Origin: Terriglobales bacterium
GTDB lineage: Bacteria > Acidobacteriota > Terriglobia > Terriglobales > Acidobacteriaceae
Assembly (NCBI GenBank): GCA_035543055.1
Contig: DATKKJ010000048.1
Location: 1-47,282, forward strand
Reading direction: 5' to 3'
Length of the DNA stretch: 47,282 bases
Position numbers and translations under genes: made by a program. This document shows, piece after piece, positions 8,595 to 16,825 of this stretch (position 1 is the first letter of the stretch; every line of letters starts with the position of its first letter). The notes under the pieces were generated by a model. It was not told the origin of the DNA. It saw nothing but the letters and a program-made list of their open reading frames with translations, and ran no database searches.

Positions 8595-9052
8595 TTCACG
8601 TACACCGTCGGTTGCAATCCGCGCTCCAGTTGCTCGCGGTCGAGCACCAGGCCTTCGCGGCTGTAGAGCGCCAGTTCGAAGTCCTGGGTCAGCTCGATGG
8701 CGTCGGTCGAGCAGGCGTCCTCGCACAGCCCGCAGAACATGCAGCGGCTCAGGTCCACCGTGTAGCCGACCATCTTCTTGCGCTTGGTTATCGGGTCGCG
8801 CTCGCTGGTCACCTTGATCAGCTTCTCCGGGCAGGCCAGTGCGCACAGGTCGCAGGCGATGCACAGCGTCTCCCCCGTCTCCGGGTTCACGTTCAGCCGG
8901 TGCAGCCCCCGGTAGCGCTCCGCCACCTTCGGCCGCTCCATCGGATACTGCTCGGTATAGATCTCTTTCGGATGCTGGTAGCGGAACGTCACCGACAGCC
9001 CCTTGATCAGGTCCACCAGCAATAGCCGCCGGAAGAATTGCGAGACGCTCAT
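8591..9052 (-). CDS. nuoI: NADH-quinone oxidoreductase subunit I (2x[4Fe-4S])
   Basis: Peripheral-arm subunit of complex I carrying clusters N6a and N6b that pass electrons towards NuoB and quinone. The 153-residue protein has two ferredoxin motifs, CIACDLCALACPEK and CMFCGLCEDACSTDA; the second has Ser rather than Pro after the last Cys. The N-terminal amphipathic region (FRRLLLVDLIKGLSVTFRY) is typical. The ATG overlaps the nuoH stop codon by ATGA, and the stop overlaps the nuoJ start in the same way, so H-I-J are translationally coupled. Confidence 0.97.
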
Positions 9053-10299
9053 GACAACCTCAGCCCCGCCAGGGCGGTAAGAATAAGGACGGCGATCCCC
9101 GTCGGGATCATGAACTTCCATCCCAGCTTCATCAGCTGGTCGAAGCGGTACCGCGGGAACGTCCCCCGGTACCAGATGTAGAGGTACATGAAGGCCGACA
9201 CCTTCAGCACGAACCAGTAGATGTCCTGGACCCGAGCCCGCACCGGCGGCGCCAGCAGGATCAGCCCGATCAGCCCCAGCACCGCTCCGAAACCTCCCAG
9301 CCCCAGCTTTTGGATCTTGAACGCCGGATGCGTGGGCATGCGCAGGAAGGTGCGGAACGTCATCCCCGCCAGGAAGAAGAAGGTCAGCGCCGGCACGAAC
9401 GAGAATGCCATGTCCCAGGCCGGCCCGCTCAGCCAGTGCGGGAACGGCCGCATCCACCCTCCCAGCCACAGGGCCACCGCGATGGACGAGACGGCGAGCA
9501 TCGCCGCGTACTCCGCAAGGAAGAACAGCGACCAGCGGAAGCCTGAGTACTCGGTGTGGAAGCCCGCGGTCAGCTCCGATTCCGCTTCCGGCAGGTCGAA
9601 GGGCGCCCGGTTGGTCTCCGCCACCATGGCCACGGCGAAGATGAAGAACGCGATCAGTCCCAGGGGGAAGAACTTGAAGACGAACCAGGTCTGCTGCGCC
9701 TCCTGTGCCCGCACGATGCCGATCATGCTCAACGTGCCGGTGCCGGTGCTCAGCGACGTCATCAGGATGGCCGACACCACCGCCATGCCCATCGCGATCT
9801 CGTAGGAGACCATCTGCGCGCTGGAGCGCAGCGAGCCCAGCAGCGGGTAGTGCGAGTTCGACGCCCAGCCCGCCATGATGACCGCCAGCGTCCCCATCGA
9901 CGCCACCCCCAGCATGAACAGCAGCCCGATGTTCATGTCGGTGACCGCATGGGTCGGGCCGAAGGGGATCACGATGTAGGTGGTGAAGGCGGCGATGACG
10001 ATCACCACCGGCGCCAGCCAGAACACCACCTTGTCGGCCTGGTCCGGGATGATGTCTTCCTTGATCAGCAGCTTGATGGCGTCGGCGATGGGTTGCAGCA
10101 GCCCGTGCGGGCCCACCCGCATCGGCCCCAGCCGCACCTGCATGTGCGCCAGGATCTTCCGTTCCAGCCAGTTCATCGCGATCACCGCCAGCGACACCCC
10201 GGCGAAGATGATCAGGATATAGACCAGCGCCCAGAAGGCATTCCCCGCCTCCCCCGGCGTCGTGTTCTGCGACAAGTATCCAGTTATGTATTCCAGCAT
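9049..10299 (-). CDS. nuoH: NADH-quinone oxidoreductase subunit H
   Basis: Membrane subunit at the junction with the peripheral arm; it forms part of the quinone chamber. The 416-residue protein is longer than the E. coli version (about 325), because of extra hydrophobic sequence at both ends. Key family signatures are the RLGPMRVGPHGLLQPIADAI segment and the loop FDLPEAESELTAGFHTEYSG with its acidic residues facing the quinone site. It follows the four-helix-bundle gene by 3 bp and overlaps nuoI. Confidence 0.97.
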   Translation of the reverse strand: MLEYITGYLSQNTTPGEAGNAFWALVYILIIFAGVSLAVIAMNWLERKILAHMQVRLGPMRVGPHGLLQPIADAIKLLIKEDIIPDQADKVVFWLAPVVIVIAAFTTYIVIPFGPTHAVTDMNIGLLFMLGVASMGTLAVIMAGWASNSHYPLLGSLRSSAQMVSYEIAMGMAVVSAILMTSLSTGTGTLSMIGIVRAQEAQQTWFVFKFFPLGLIAFFIFAVAMVAETNRAPFDLPEAESELTAGFHTEYSGFRWSLFFLAEYAAMLAVSSIAVALWLGGWMRPFPHWLSGPAWDMAFSFVPALTFFFLAGMTFRTFLRMPTHPAFKIQKLGLGGFGAVLGLIGLILLAPPVRARVQDIYWFVLKVSAFMYLYIWYRGTFPRYRFDQLMKLGWKFMIPTGIAVLILTALAGLRLS

Positions 10300-10302
10300 C
10301 TC

Positions 10303-10704
10303 TTATCCGCGATTGGGTAATTGAGTAATTGCGTAATCGGGTAATTGCTTCTTCCGGCTCTTGGCAGTGCGCTCTGCTGCGGTAAATATCGCCGTCAGTT
10401 CCCTGGCCTCTTTCAGCAACGGCTCGAGTTTTTCTGCTTGGAATACCCCGGATCCCACCAGCATTTCCAGCCAGAACACGGCCTCGTCCGCCTCTTCGAC
10501 CACGACGCCGATGCGAGAGATGAATTCCTTCTTAGAACGAGCCCGGCAAACTGCACGATAATTCGCGGCAACCGAGGTACCGCAACGCAGTAGCTGCTTT
10601 CCCATGACCTCCGCATCGGAAGACCGCGGTAAAGACCGGAACAATCGCACGACTCGCAGCGCGAATCGTTTGGTCCTGTCTCTCAATTCTTCCGGTTTAC
10701 TCAT
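10303..10704 (-). CDS. Four-helix-bundle protein (23S rRNA intervening-sequence type) inside the nuo operon
   Basis: A 133-residue protein of the four-helix-bundle family (IVP/S23-type) first known from 23S rRNA intervening sequences and also common as free-standing genes next to repeats. The diagnostic segments are LRRCGTSVAANYRA-like (LLRCGTSVAANYRAVCRARS), EFISRIGVVVEEADEAVFWLE and LLKEARELTAIFTAA. Its role is unknown. It lies where nuoE, nuoF and nuoG usually occur, between nuoD and nuoH. Its last residues (PDYAITQLPN) are encoded by ATTACCC-type repeat DNA in antisense orientation, suggesting that the gene and repeat arrived or evolved together. Confidence 0.85.
   Translation of the reverse strand: MSKPEELRDRTKRFALRVVRLFRSLPRSSDAEVMGKQLLRCGTSVAANYRAVCRARSKKEFISRIGVVVEEADEAVFWLEMLVGSGVFQAEKLEPLLKEARELTAIFTAAERTAKSRKKQLPDYAITQLPNRG
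10309..10346. repeat. B-block repeat overlapping the end of the four-helix-bundle gene
   Basis: Degenerate GGGTAATTG units on the plus strand (10309-10346), opposite in orientation to the other B-blocks of the nuo region. They encode the last residues of the overlapping gene. Confidence 0.7.
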
Positions 10705-10731
10705 TTCCTCGCTTCACCCGACTCAGGCTCT

Positions 10732-10777
10732 CAATTACCCAATTACCCAATTACCCGATTACTCAATTACCCAATCT
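10732..10777. repeat. B-block repeat between nuoD and the four-helix-bundle gene
   Basis: About five ATTACCC(A/G) units, including ATTACTC variants, lie directly after the nuoD stop codon. There is no clear A-block here. Confidence 0.8.
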
Positions 10778-11953
10778 CTATCGATCAACCTCACCCAAGA
10801 CGATATCCAGCGTCCCGATCACCGCCACCACGTCCGCCACCAGCGCTCCCTTCACCATCTTGTCCAGCGCCTGCAGGTTGACGAATGACGGCGGCCGCAC
10901 CCGCACCCGGTAGGGCTGCGTGGAGCCGTCGCTCACGATGAAGTACCCGAGCTCGCCCTTGGGCGCCTCGATCGAGTGGTAGATCTCGCCCACCGGCGGC
11001 TTGATCACCTTGGGCACCTTTCCCATGATCGGCCCCTCCGGGATGGAGTTCACCGCCTGCTCCAGGATGCGCAGCGACTGCCGCATCTCCGCGATGCGCA
11101 CGATGTACCGGTCGTAGGTGTCGCCGTTCTGCCCGGTCGGGATCTCGAACTCGAAGTTCTTGTAGGCCGCGTACGGCTGCGCCTTGCGGAGGTCCCACTT
11201 CACCCCGCTGGCCCGCAGCACCGGCCCGGTCACGCCCAGCGCGATGCAGTCTTCCGCCTTCAGAATGCCGACGCCCTTGGTGCGCTCCAGCCAGATGCGG
11301 TTGGTGGTCAGGAGGGTCTCGTACTCGTCCACCTTGGGGACCACGAACTTGATGAAGTTCTTGACCTCGTCTTCGAACCCGTCATAGGTCTCGTACAGGC
11401 AGCCCCCGATGCGGAAGGCGTGCGTGGTCAGCCGTGCCCCGCAGTACTTCTCGAAGATCTTCAGGATCTCTTCCCGGTCGCGGAAGGTGTAGAACAGCGG
11501 GGTGATGGCCCCGATGTCGAGCGCGTGCGTGCCCAGCCACAGCTGGTGGCTGGCGATCCGGTTCAGCTCCGTCAGGATGGTCCGCACCCAGGCGGCGCGC
11601 GGCGGCGCCTCCACGTTCAGCAGCTTCTCCACCGCCTCGCAGTACCCCAGCCCGTTCGATACCGCCGCCACGTAGTCCATCCGGTCCACGTAGGGGTTGA
11701 ACATCGCGTAGGTGCGGTTCTCGGCGATCTTCTCCACCCCGCGGTGCAGATAGCCGATCACGCACTCCGTGCCCAGGACTTTTTCCCCGTCGAGCTTCAG
11801 GATGACGCGCAGCACGCCGTGCGTGGACGGGTGCTGCGGCCCCATGTTGATGATGAGCTCGCTGGCGTCGAGTATCGTCTGCTCCGGCGCCGGACGCTTC
11901 TCCAGCTGCTCCAGCGCCAGCGGGTTCTGTTCGCTCTTTAAGATGTCTGCCAT
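10778..11953 (-). CDS. nuoD: NADH-quinone oxidoreductase subunit D
   Basis: 49-kDa subunit of complex I that, with NuoB, forms the quinone-binding cavity. The 391-residue protein contains the conserved [14 protein letters not shown] loop near residue 35, whose His takes part in quinone protonation. It also has [16 protein letters not shown] and the C-terminal [17 protein letters not shown] ending with the family-typical DR. It is a separate gene, not the nuoCD fusion of enterobacteria. The start ATG directly abuts a B-block repeat. Confidence 0.97.
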   Translation of the reverse strand: MADILKSEQNPLALEQLEKRPAPEQTILDASELIINMGPQHPSTHGVLRVILKLDGEKVLGTECVIGYLHRGVEKIAENRTYAMFNPYVDRMDYVAAVSNGLGYCEAVEKLLNVEAPPRAAWVRTILTELNRIASHQLWLGTHALDIGAITPLFYTFRDREEILKIFEKYCGARLTTHAFRIGGCLYETYDGFEDEVKNFIKFVVPKVDEYETLLTTNRIWLERTKGVGILKAEDCIALGVTGPVLRASGVKWDLRKAQPYAAYKNFEFEIPTGQNGDTYDRYIVRIAEMRQSLRILEQAVNSIPEGPIMGKVPKVIKPPVGEIYHSIEAPKGELGYFIVSDGSTQPYRVRVRPPSFVNLQALDKMVKGALVADVVAVIGTLDIVLGEVDR

Positions 11954-11954
11954 T

Positions 11955-12087
11955 CAATTACCCAATTCCCCGATCCCCCAATTCCCCGACTCTTCCTTTG
12001 TTCCCTTCGTGCTTACCTTCGTGTCCTTTGTGTTGAGTCTTTGGGTTTTTCAATTACCCAATTTACCCGATTACCCAATTGCTCAAT
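11955..12087. repeat. Composite intergenic repeat between nuoC and nuoD
   Basis: B-block (11955-11989), A-block (11991-12033) and a second B-block (12051-12087). It fills the whole spacer between the nuoC stop and the nuoD start. No ribosome-binding site other than AAGG within the repeat itself is obvious close to the nuoD ATG. Confidence 0.8.
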
Positions 12088-12091
12088 CTCC

Positions 12092-12781
12092 TTACTGCCC
12101 GCTCTCGATCCCCAGGTTGATCTTCACCCACTCCTGGTCCTGCTGGATGATCCCGTAGTCCTTGCGCAGCGGGTACCCTTTCCACTCGTCCGGCAGCAGG
12201 ATGCGCCGCAGGTCCGGATGCCCTTCGAACCGGATCCCGAACATGTCGAAGCACTCCCGCTCCAGCCAGTTCGACGTCGGCCACAGGGGCACGGCGCTGG
12301 GCACGTCCTCGCCCTCTTTCAATTGCGTCTTCACCCGCATCCGCTCGTTCTTGGGGAAGGAGTAAAGGACATAAACGATGTCGAACTGGCTCGCCTCGCG
12401 CTTCGGGTAGTGCACCGCGGTGAGGTCCACCAGGTAGTCGAACTGCTCATCGTCCCGCAGCAGCCGCAGCACCTCGTGCAGGATCGACTTGTCCACCACC
12501 ATGTAGTTCTGCCCCAGGTAGGTGCTGGCCTCCTGGATCCCCGAGCCGTACTGCTTTCTTAGCTTGGCGACCCGCTCGTGCTCCCACGGCGTGGGCGCCG
12601 GTCCCGCCGGCTTGGCTGGCGCCGCCGGCTTGGGCGGAGCCGCCCCGGCCGCGGGCGGTGCCGCCGCCGCCGCAGGCTTGGCCGCCGGGGGCGTGGCCGC
12701 GGGAGGAGTGCGTGGCTGGTCTGCCGGCGCGCCTGCGCCGGGCTGCGGAGGGGAGACTTTGTCCTTGTTTTCGTCGCTCAT
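12092..12781 (-). CDS. nuoC: NADH-quinone oxidoreductase subunit C with Pro/Ala-rich N-terminus
   Basis: 30-kDa peripheral-arm subunit of complex I. The 229-residue protein has an unusual N-terminal stretch of about 65 residues made mostly of Pro, Ala, Gly and Lys (such as PPAATPPAAKPAAAAAPP). The conserved domain follows, with FDYLVDLTAVHYPKR and the signature ERECFDMFGIRFEGHPDLRR. The ending KDYGIIQQDQEWVKINLG is typical. The extension is probably disordered. nuoB, which normally precedes nuoC, is missing: only 4 bp separate nuoC from nuoA. Confidence 0.96.
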   Translation of the reverse strand: MSDENKDKVSPPQPGAGAPADQPRTPPAATPPAAKPAAAAAPPAAGAAPPKPAAPAKPAGPAPTPWEHERVAKLRKQYGSGIQEASTYLGQNYMVVDKSILHEVLRLLRDDEQFDYLVDLTAVHYPKREASQFDIVYVLYSFPKNERMRVKTQLKEGEDVPSAVPLWPTSNWLERECFDMFGIRFEGHPDLRRILLPDEWKGYPLRKDYGIIQQDQEWVKINLGIESGQ

Positions 12782-12785
12782 CGCC

Positions 12786-13142
12786 TTAGACCCACTCCAG
12801 CGCCCCTTTCTTCCAGATCCACACGTACCCCACCACCAGGATCGCCAGGAAGATCATCATCTCCACGAATCCGAACAACCCCAGCAGCTTGTACTGCACC
12901 GCCCACGGAAACAAAAATATGGTCTCCACATCGAAGATGACGAAGAGGATGGCGACGATGTAGAAGCGGACGGTGTAGCGCTGGCGGCTGTCGCCCACCG
13001 GGTCGACGCCGCACTCGTAGGGCATGAGCTTGGTGCGGTTGGGGTTCTCGGGGCGCACCAGCTTGGCCAGGATGAGGGTGAGCGGGATGAGCACGGCCAC
13101 CACGGCGCCAAAGATGAAGATGGGAACGTAGTTCTGGGGCAT
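12786..13142 (-). CDS. nuoA: NADH-quinone oxidoreductase subunit A
   Basis: Three-helix membrane subunit of complex I at the joint with the peripheral arm. The 118-residue protein shows the conserved YECGVDPVGDSRQRYTVRFY loop, whose Cys lies in the quinone-active region, followed by FVIFDVETIFLFPWAV. The frame is open upstream, but MPQNYVPIFIF at 13142 is the family-typical start. It is the first gene of the nuo run and is divergent from lysS across a 224-bp intergenic region. Confidence 0.97.
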   Translation of the reverse strand: MPQNYVPIFIFGAVVAVLIPLTLILAKLVRPENPNRTKLMPYECGVDPVGDSRQRYTVRFYIVAILFVIFDVETIFLFPWAVQYKLLGLFGFVEMMIFLAILVVGYVWIWKKGALEWV

Positions 13143-13282
13143 CAGGCCTCGGCCAAGTCTCGGAGAGAACTGGAAATAGTAAACCGGTTCGACCTCATCT
13201 TCAATCCGCAACGTCACGAGAGTATGTGATTTAGCGCACACATCGGCTTGCCGGTGGCTACAGGGCTCCGCCCGAGAAAAAG

Positions 13283-13305
13283 GCTCAACACAAAGGGCAC
13301 AAAGG
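13283..13305. repeat. A-block fragment in the nuoA-lysS intergenic region
   Basis: A short run of CACAAAGGG/CACAAAGG units matches the A-block of the composite repeats. The rest of 13143-13366 holds no gene. Confidence 0.6.
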
Positions 13306-13314
13306 TTGCCCGTA

Positions 13315-13320
13315 TATAAT
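13315..13320 (+). promoter_or_regulatory. Candidate -10 box for lysS
   Basis: A perfect TATAAT lies 47 bp upstream of the proposed TTG start of lysS. No convincing -35 hexamer is seen at 16-18 bp upstream, where the sequence is A-block repeat. The assignment is tentative. Confidence 0.45.
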
Positions 13321-13366
13321 CGCTGGCTTGCGTTTCCCCTCCGGAACGAAGAGGTAAGCCCAGGAC

Positions 13367-14977
13367 TTGGCACTCGACCAGAAGATCTACGAACTGAGGC
13401 GGCAGAAGCTGAAGGAGATCGAAGCCCTCGGCCAGCCCGCCTATCCCTACAAGTACGAGCCGACGCACGAGATCCCCGCCATCGTCGCGCAATATAAGGA
13501 CTCGACCACCGAGCAGCTCGCGGCCCAGCGGGTGGAGGTGCGGGTGGCGGGGCGGATCATGGCCATCCGCCTGATGGGCAAGGCGGGCTTCGCCCACCTG
13601 CAGCAGGGCGGGCAACGCCTCCAGATCTACGTCAAGAAAGATGACGTCGGGGAGAAGGGCTTCGCCCTGTGGAAGCTGCTCGACCTGGGCGACCACGTCG
13701 GGGTCAAGGGCTTCCTGTTCCGCACGCGGACCAATGAACTGTCAGTGCACGTGGAAGAGCTGACCTTCCTGGCCAAGGCCATGCTGCCCATGCCGGAGAA
13801 GTGGCACGGGCTCACCGATGTCGAGACCCGCTACCGCCAGCGCTACGTGGACCTGTTCATGAACCCGGAGGTGCGCGAGACCTTCGTCAAGCGCAGTGCG
13901 GTGGTGCGGGCCATCCGCAAATTCTTTGACGCCCGCGGCTACATCGAGGTGGAGACCCCGATGCTGCAGCCCATCGTGGGCGGGGCCGCGGCCCGGCCCT
14001 TCACCACCCACCACAACACCCTGGACATGGACCTGTACCTGCGCATCGCGCCCGAGCTGTACCTGAAGCGGCTGATCGCCGGGGGCATCGACCGGGTGTA
14101 TGAGATCAACCGCAACTTCCGCAACGAGGGCATCTCCACCCAGCACAACCCCGAGTTCACCATGCTGGAGTTCTACCAGGCCTATGCCGACTATCACGAC
14201 ATGATGGACCTGACGGCAGAGCTGCTGGGCTTCGTGGCGCGCGAGGTCACCGGCGGAACGAAAGTGAAGTTCGGCGAGCATGAGATAGACTGGGGCAATT
14301 TCCAGCGGCTGTCCATGCGCGAGTCGGTGGTGAAGTACTGGCCGGCGTGGGCGGGCAGCGCACCGGCGATGGCCGACTTCCACGACCCCGCCAAGCTCAA
14401 GCCATTCGTGGAGACGCTGAACCAGGCGCGCGGGGGCGCCCCGATCTCGCCCACGGCGGCGCTGGACGGCGTCGGGCGCGAGCACACGGACTACGTCAAG
14501 TTCGAGGCCAAGGACGTGGGCAAGACCATCGTCGGGATGTTCGAGGCGGTCGCGGAAAAGAAGCTGATCCAGCCGACTATCCTCTACGACTTCCCGAAAT
14601 CGGTGTCGCCGCTCTCCAAGGAGAAGCGCGGCGAGCCGGACTGGGTGGAACGCTTCGAGGTGTTCGCGGGCGGCCTGGAGATCGGCAACGCCTTCAGCGA
14701 GCTGAACGACCCCGAAGACCAACTGCGGCGCTTCGAGGACCAGGTGCGCCAGCGGCAGGCGGGTGACGAAGAGGCCATGGCGGAGATCGACCACGACTAC
14801 GTGCGCGCGCTCTCCTACGGCATGCCGCCGACCGGCGGCGAAGGCATCGGCATCGACCGCCTCACCATGCTGCTGACCGACTCCAAGTCCATCCGCGACG
14901 TGATCCTGTTCCCGCTGCTGCGGAGAGAACAACTAACCACGGAGGACACGGGAGAAGCGGAGAAATCGGGTAATTGA
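13367..14977 (+). CDS. lysS: Lysyl-tRNA synthetase, class II
   Basis: Charges tRNA-Lys with lysine using ATP. The 536-residue protein has the N-terminal OB-fold anticodon-binding domain ([21 protein letters not shown]) and the class II catalytic core. Motif 2 is [20 protein letters not shown] and motif 3 is [15 protein letters not shown]. The start is taken as TTG ([15 protein letters not shown]), since no ATG lies nearby and GAGG and CAGGA are upstream. The last dozen residues ([13 protein letters not shown]) are encoded by A/B repeat sequence, which also supplies the TGA stop. The native end was therefore probably near PLLRRE. Confidence 0.96.
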   Translation: MALDQKIYELRRQKLKEIEALGQPAYPYKYEPTHEIPAIVAQYKDSTTEQLAAQRVEVRVAGRIMAIRLMGKAGFAHLQQGGQRLQIYVKKDDVGEKGFALWKLLDLGDHVGVKGFLFRTRTNELSVHVEELTFLAKAMLPMPEKWHGLTDVETRYRQRYVDLFMNPEVRETFVKRSAVVRAIRKFFDARGYIEVETPMLQPIVGGAAARPFTTHHNTLDMDLYLRIAPELYLKRLIAGGIDRVYEINRNFRNEGISTQHNPEFTMLEFYQAYADYHDMMDLTAELLGFVAREVTGGTKVKFGEHEIDWGNFQRLSMRESVVKYWPAWAGSAPAMADFHDPAKLKPFVETLNQARGGAPISPTAALDGVGREHTDYVKFEAKDVGKTIVGMFEAVAEKKLIQPTILYDFPKSVSPLSKEKRGEPDWVERFEVFAGGLEIGNAFSELNDPEDQLRRFEDQVRQRQAGDEEAMAEIDHDYVRALSYGMPPTGGEGIGIDRLTMLLTDSKSIRDVILFPLLRREQLTTEDTGEAEKSGN

Positions 14978-14993
14978 GTAATCGGGTAATTTG
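14935..14993. repeat. A/B repeat at the lysS 3' end
   Basis: An A-block-like ACCACGGAGGACACGG stretch (14935-14952) and GGGTAATTG-type units (14966-14993). The repeat overlaps the lysS reading frame and contributes its stop codon. Confidence 0.75.
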
Positions 14994-15004
14994 AAGCAGC
15001 CGCC

Positions 15005-15436
15005 ATGCCTGCCATCAAACATTCGATCGCGATCGATGCGCCGCCGGAGCGGATCTTTCCGCTGCTGTCTTCGGGCGAGGGGTTCGCGCAGTGGTGGGCG
15101 GAGGACATCACCGACGTCAGCCCGGATTCTGTGGAACTGGGATTCTTCAACCGGCAGACCATCTATCGCCTGCGGCGGGTCCGGGCGGCTGCGCCCACCG
15201 AGGTGGAGTGGCTGGTCAGCTCGGGCAAGGAGTGGAAAGACACCCGCATCCTCTTCCGCCTCAGCTCGACCAAAACCGGTAGCCAACTCCAGTTCTCCCA
15301 CGCCGACTGGCGCAACGAGACCGATTACTTCGTCTCCTGCAACACCACCTGGGGAGAGCTAATGTTCCGGCTGAAAGCGGCCGCCGAGGGCGAATCGCCC
15401 GGTCCGCTGTTCAGTACGGAGGGGATGAGGTACTAA
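15005..15436 (+). CDS. SRPBCC/AHSA1-type domain protein
   Basis: A 143-residue protein beginning MPAIKHSIAIDAPPERIFPL, the typical first strand and helix of the START/Bet v 1-like (SRPBCC) fold. The QWWAEDI segment is characteristic of AHSA1-like proteins, which bind hydrophobic ligands or act as Hsp90 co-activator-like domains. No catalytic residue is recognisable and the ligand cannot be predicted. It stands alone after lysS, with which it may be cotranscribed across a 27-bp repeat-derived spacer. Confidence 0.8.
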   Translation: MPAIKHSIAIDAPPERIFPLLSSGEGFAQWWAEDITDVSPDSVELGFFNRQTIYRLRRVRAAAPTEVEWLVSSGKEWKDTRILFRLSSTKTGSQLQFSHADWRNETDYFVSCNTTWGELMFRLKAAAEGESPGPLFSTEGMRY

Positions 15437-15448
15437 CTCCGGCGGGAG

Positions 15449-15475
15449 ATTGGGTGATTGAGTAATCGGGTAAAT
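15449..15475. repeat. B-block repeat downstream of the AHSA1 gene
   Basis: Three degenerate GGGTAATTG-type units in the sense orientation of the preceding gene. Confidence 0.65.
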
Positions 15476-15480
15476 AGGAA

Positions 15481-15621
15481 CTAGCCGGGCCAGCCGTAAG
15501 AGATCTTGGCGATATCCTCGAACCTGCCCTTGCGGATGAGCTCGCGGAACTTGCGGCGCAGCCAGCGCTGGGCGGGAGGCGCGGCCAGGCGGCTGACCCT
15601 GATTGGACGCATCATTGACAT
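15481..15621 (-). CDS. Small basic hypothetical protein
   Basis: A 46-codon open frame encodes a strongly basic peptide (RWLRRKFRELIRKGRF then DIAKISYGWPG). It lacks a good ribosome-binding site. The composition (Arg/Lys-rich helix) could be a genuine small protein, but no family is recognised. It occupies part of a stretch between 15437 and 15965 that otherwise contains only a repeat and the Cys-rich gene. Confidence 0.3.
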   Translation of the reverse strand: MSMMRPIRVSRLAAPPAQRWLRRKFRELIRKGRFEDIAKISYGWPG

Positions 15622-15755
15622 TACCGTCGCATAAGACTAGGGTGGTTGCGGAGTGAGCAGTTTCCCTCCTCTTTCAGATCTACTGAACTAAGTCAGTCCC
15701 TCTGAAGTTCTCCTGCCTTAGACCGCCGAGTTGGAGCCCGTGTCCCGAAGGCGAC

Positions 15756-15917
15756 ATGAATACTGCAAACTGCAAGTGCGGGCATGAAAAGAGAGACCAC
15801 CGGCTAGCTGTTGGTGCGAAGGGGTACGGTGCATGCAAGATCTGCTTGTGTAACTGCTACGTGAAGCCTCCCGCCGCGAAAATCGTGCCCGAGCTGGAAC
15901 ACGTTTCGAATCTTTGA
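15756..15917 (+). CDS. Small Cys-rich putative metal-binding protein
   Basis: A 53-residue protein with an N-terminal CKCGHEKRDH motif and a second cluster CKICLCNCY about 15 residues later. This gives six Cys and two or three His residues arranged like a compact zinc-binding or treble-clef-like unit. GAAGG lies 4 bases before the ATG. The family is not recognised and no function is proposed beyond probable metal binding. It ends 48 bp before the stop codon of the convergent hemolysin III gene. Confidence 0.6.
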   Translation: MNTANCKCGHEKRDHRLAVGAKGYGACKICLCNCYVKPPAAKIVPELEHVSNL

Positions 15918-15965
15918 GGAGCTTGACTACCCGGACTGCCGATCGGGGCAGACGAAGCCGCCGCG

Positions 15966-16592
15966 CTACACGCTACCGTGAGGCAGGACGCAGCGCATCA
16001 CCGCGACATAATGGCAGGCGCTGCCGACGAGCACAAACAGGTGCCACACCGCATGGTTAAAGCGGATGCGCGACCACCCGAAAAACACGATGCCCACGGT
16101 GTAGGCCAGTCCTCCGGCCAGCAGCCAGGCCAGGCCGCGTAGCGGAACGGCGCGGAAAAGCGGCCGGGCCGCGATCAACACCAGCCATCCCATGGCGATG
16201 TAGACGATCGTCGAAGCCACCACGTAACGCTCCAGGTTCACCAGCTTCCACGCTATCCCGAACAGCGCCATCGTCCAGACCAGCGCGAGCAGTGTCCAAC
16301 CCCATGGTCCGTGCAGGTTCACCAGCATGAATGGCGTGTACGTGCCGGCGATGAGAAGGTAGATGGCGGAATGGTCGATGATCCTCAGGATGCGCTTTGC
16401 CGGCGGATGCTGCACCCAGTGGTAGAGAGTTGACGCGGCGTAGAGCGCGATGAGACTGCTGCCATACACGCTAATGCCGACCACGTGCCATGCGGAACCA
16501 TGCATTGCGGCCAGCATGATCAGGACCGGTACGGCAATAAGCGCCAGCAGCAGCCCGATGCCGTGCGTCAGCGCATTCGCGAATTCGTCCAT
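15966..16592 (-). CDS. trhA: Hemolysin III / PAQR-type membrane protein
   Basis: A 208-residue seven-helix membrane protein of the TrhA/hemolysin III (YqfA) family, related to PAQR receptors. It begins with the characteristic DEFANALTHGIG and contains STLYHWVQHPPAKRILRIIDHSAIYLLIAG-type sequence (shown here in part: HSAIYLLIAGTYTPF) and a C-terminal FNHAVWHLFVLVGSACHY. The conserved His and Asp residues of the putative metal site are all present (TLYHW, IDHSAIY, NHAVWHL). The physiological role is not settled; family members have been linked to membrane-lipid homeostasis. Confidence 0.93.
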   Translation of the reverse strand: MDEFANALTHGIGLLLALIAVPVLIMLAAMHGSAWHVVGISVYGSSLIALYAASTLYHWVQHPPAKRILRIIDHSAIYLLIAGTYTPFMLVNLHGPWGWTLLALVWTMALFGIAWKLVNLERYVVASTIVYIAMGWLVLIAARPLFRAVPLRGLAWLLAGGLAYTVGIVFFGWSRIRFNHAVWHLFVLVGSACHYVAVMRCVLPHGSV

Positions 16593-16765
16593 CGTCCCGA
16601 TTGTAGTAAGAAACGGTGGCAGCGAATGTACTGATTGCGTAAATGTGATGGAACGCTCCGGGGTGGGGGGTGGTCAACTCAGTACTCAGTTGGGGACGTA
16701 ATTCTCACCGCTGCGCTGAATGCGGGTTTCGGATTCGGCGATTCGACACTGTGGCTACGGAGAGC

Positions 16766-16797
16766 AAGTACCAAGTACCTGGTACCTAGTAGCAAGA
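16766..16797. repeat. GTACCAAG-type intergenic repeat
   Basis: A short tandem of AGTACCA/GGTACC units like those in the inverted repeat near atpI, located downstream of the GAF-TonB gene. The rest of 16593-16825 holds nothing recognisable. Confidence 0.7.
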
Positions 16798-16825
16798 AAG
16801 CGCCAGCGGACGGTCTATCCGCTCT

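Noticed and set aside
12786-13373. NuoA with a 77-residue N-terminal extension
   Set aside because: The extension has no hydrophobic or conserved pattern, runs across the divergent intergenic region with the lysS -10 box, and NuoA family members start at the chosen ATG.
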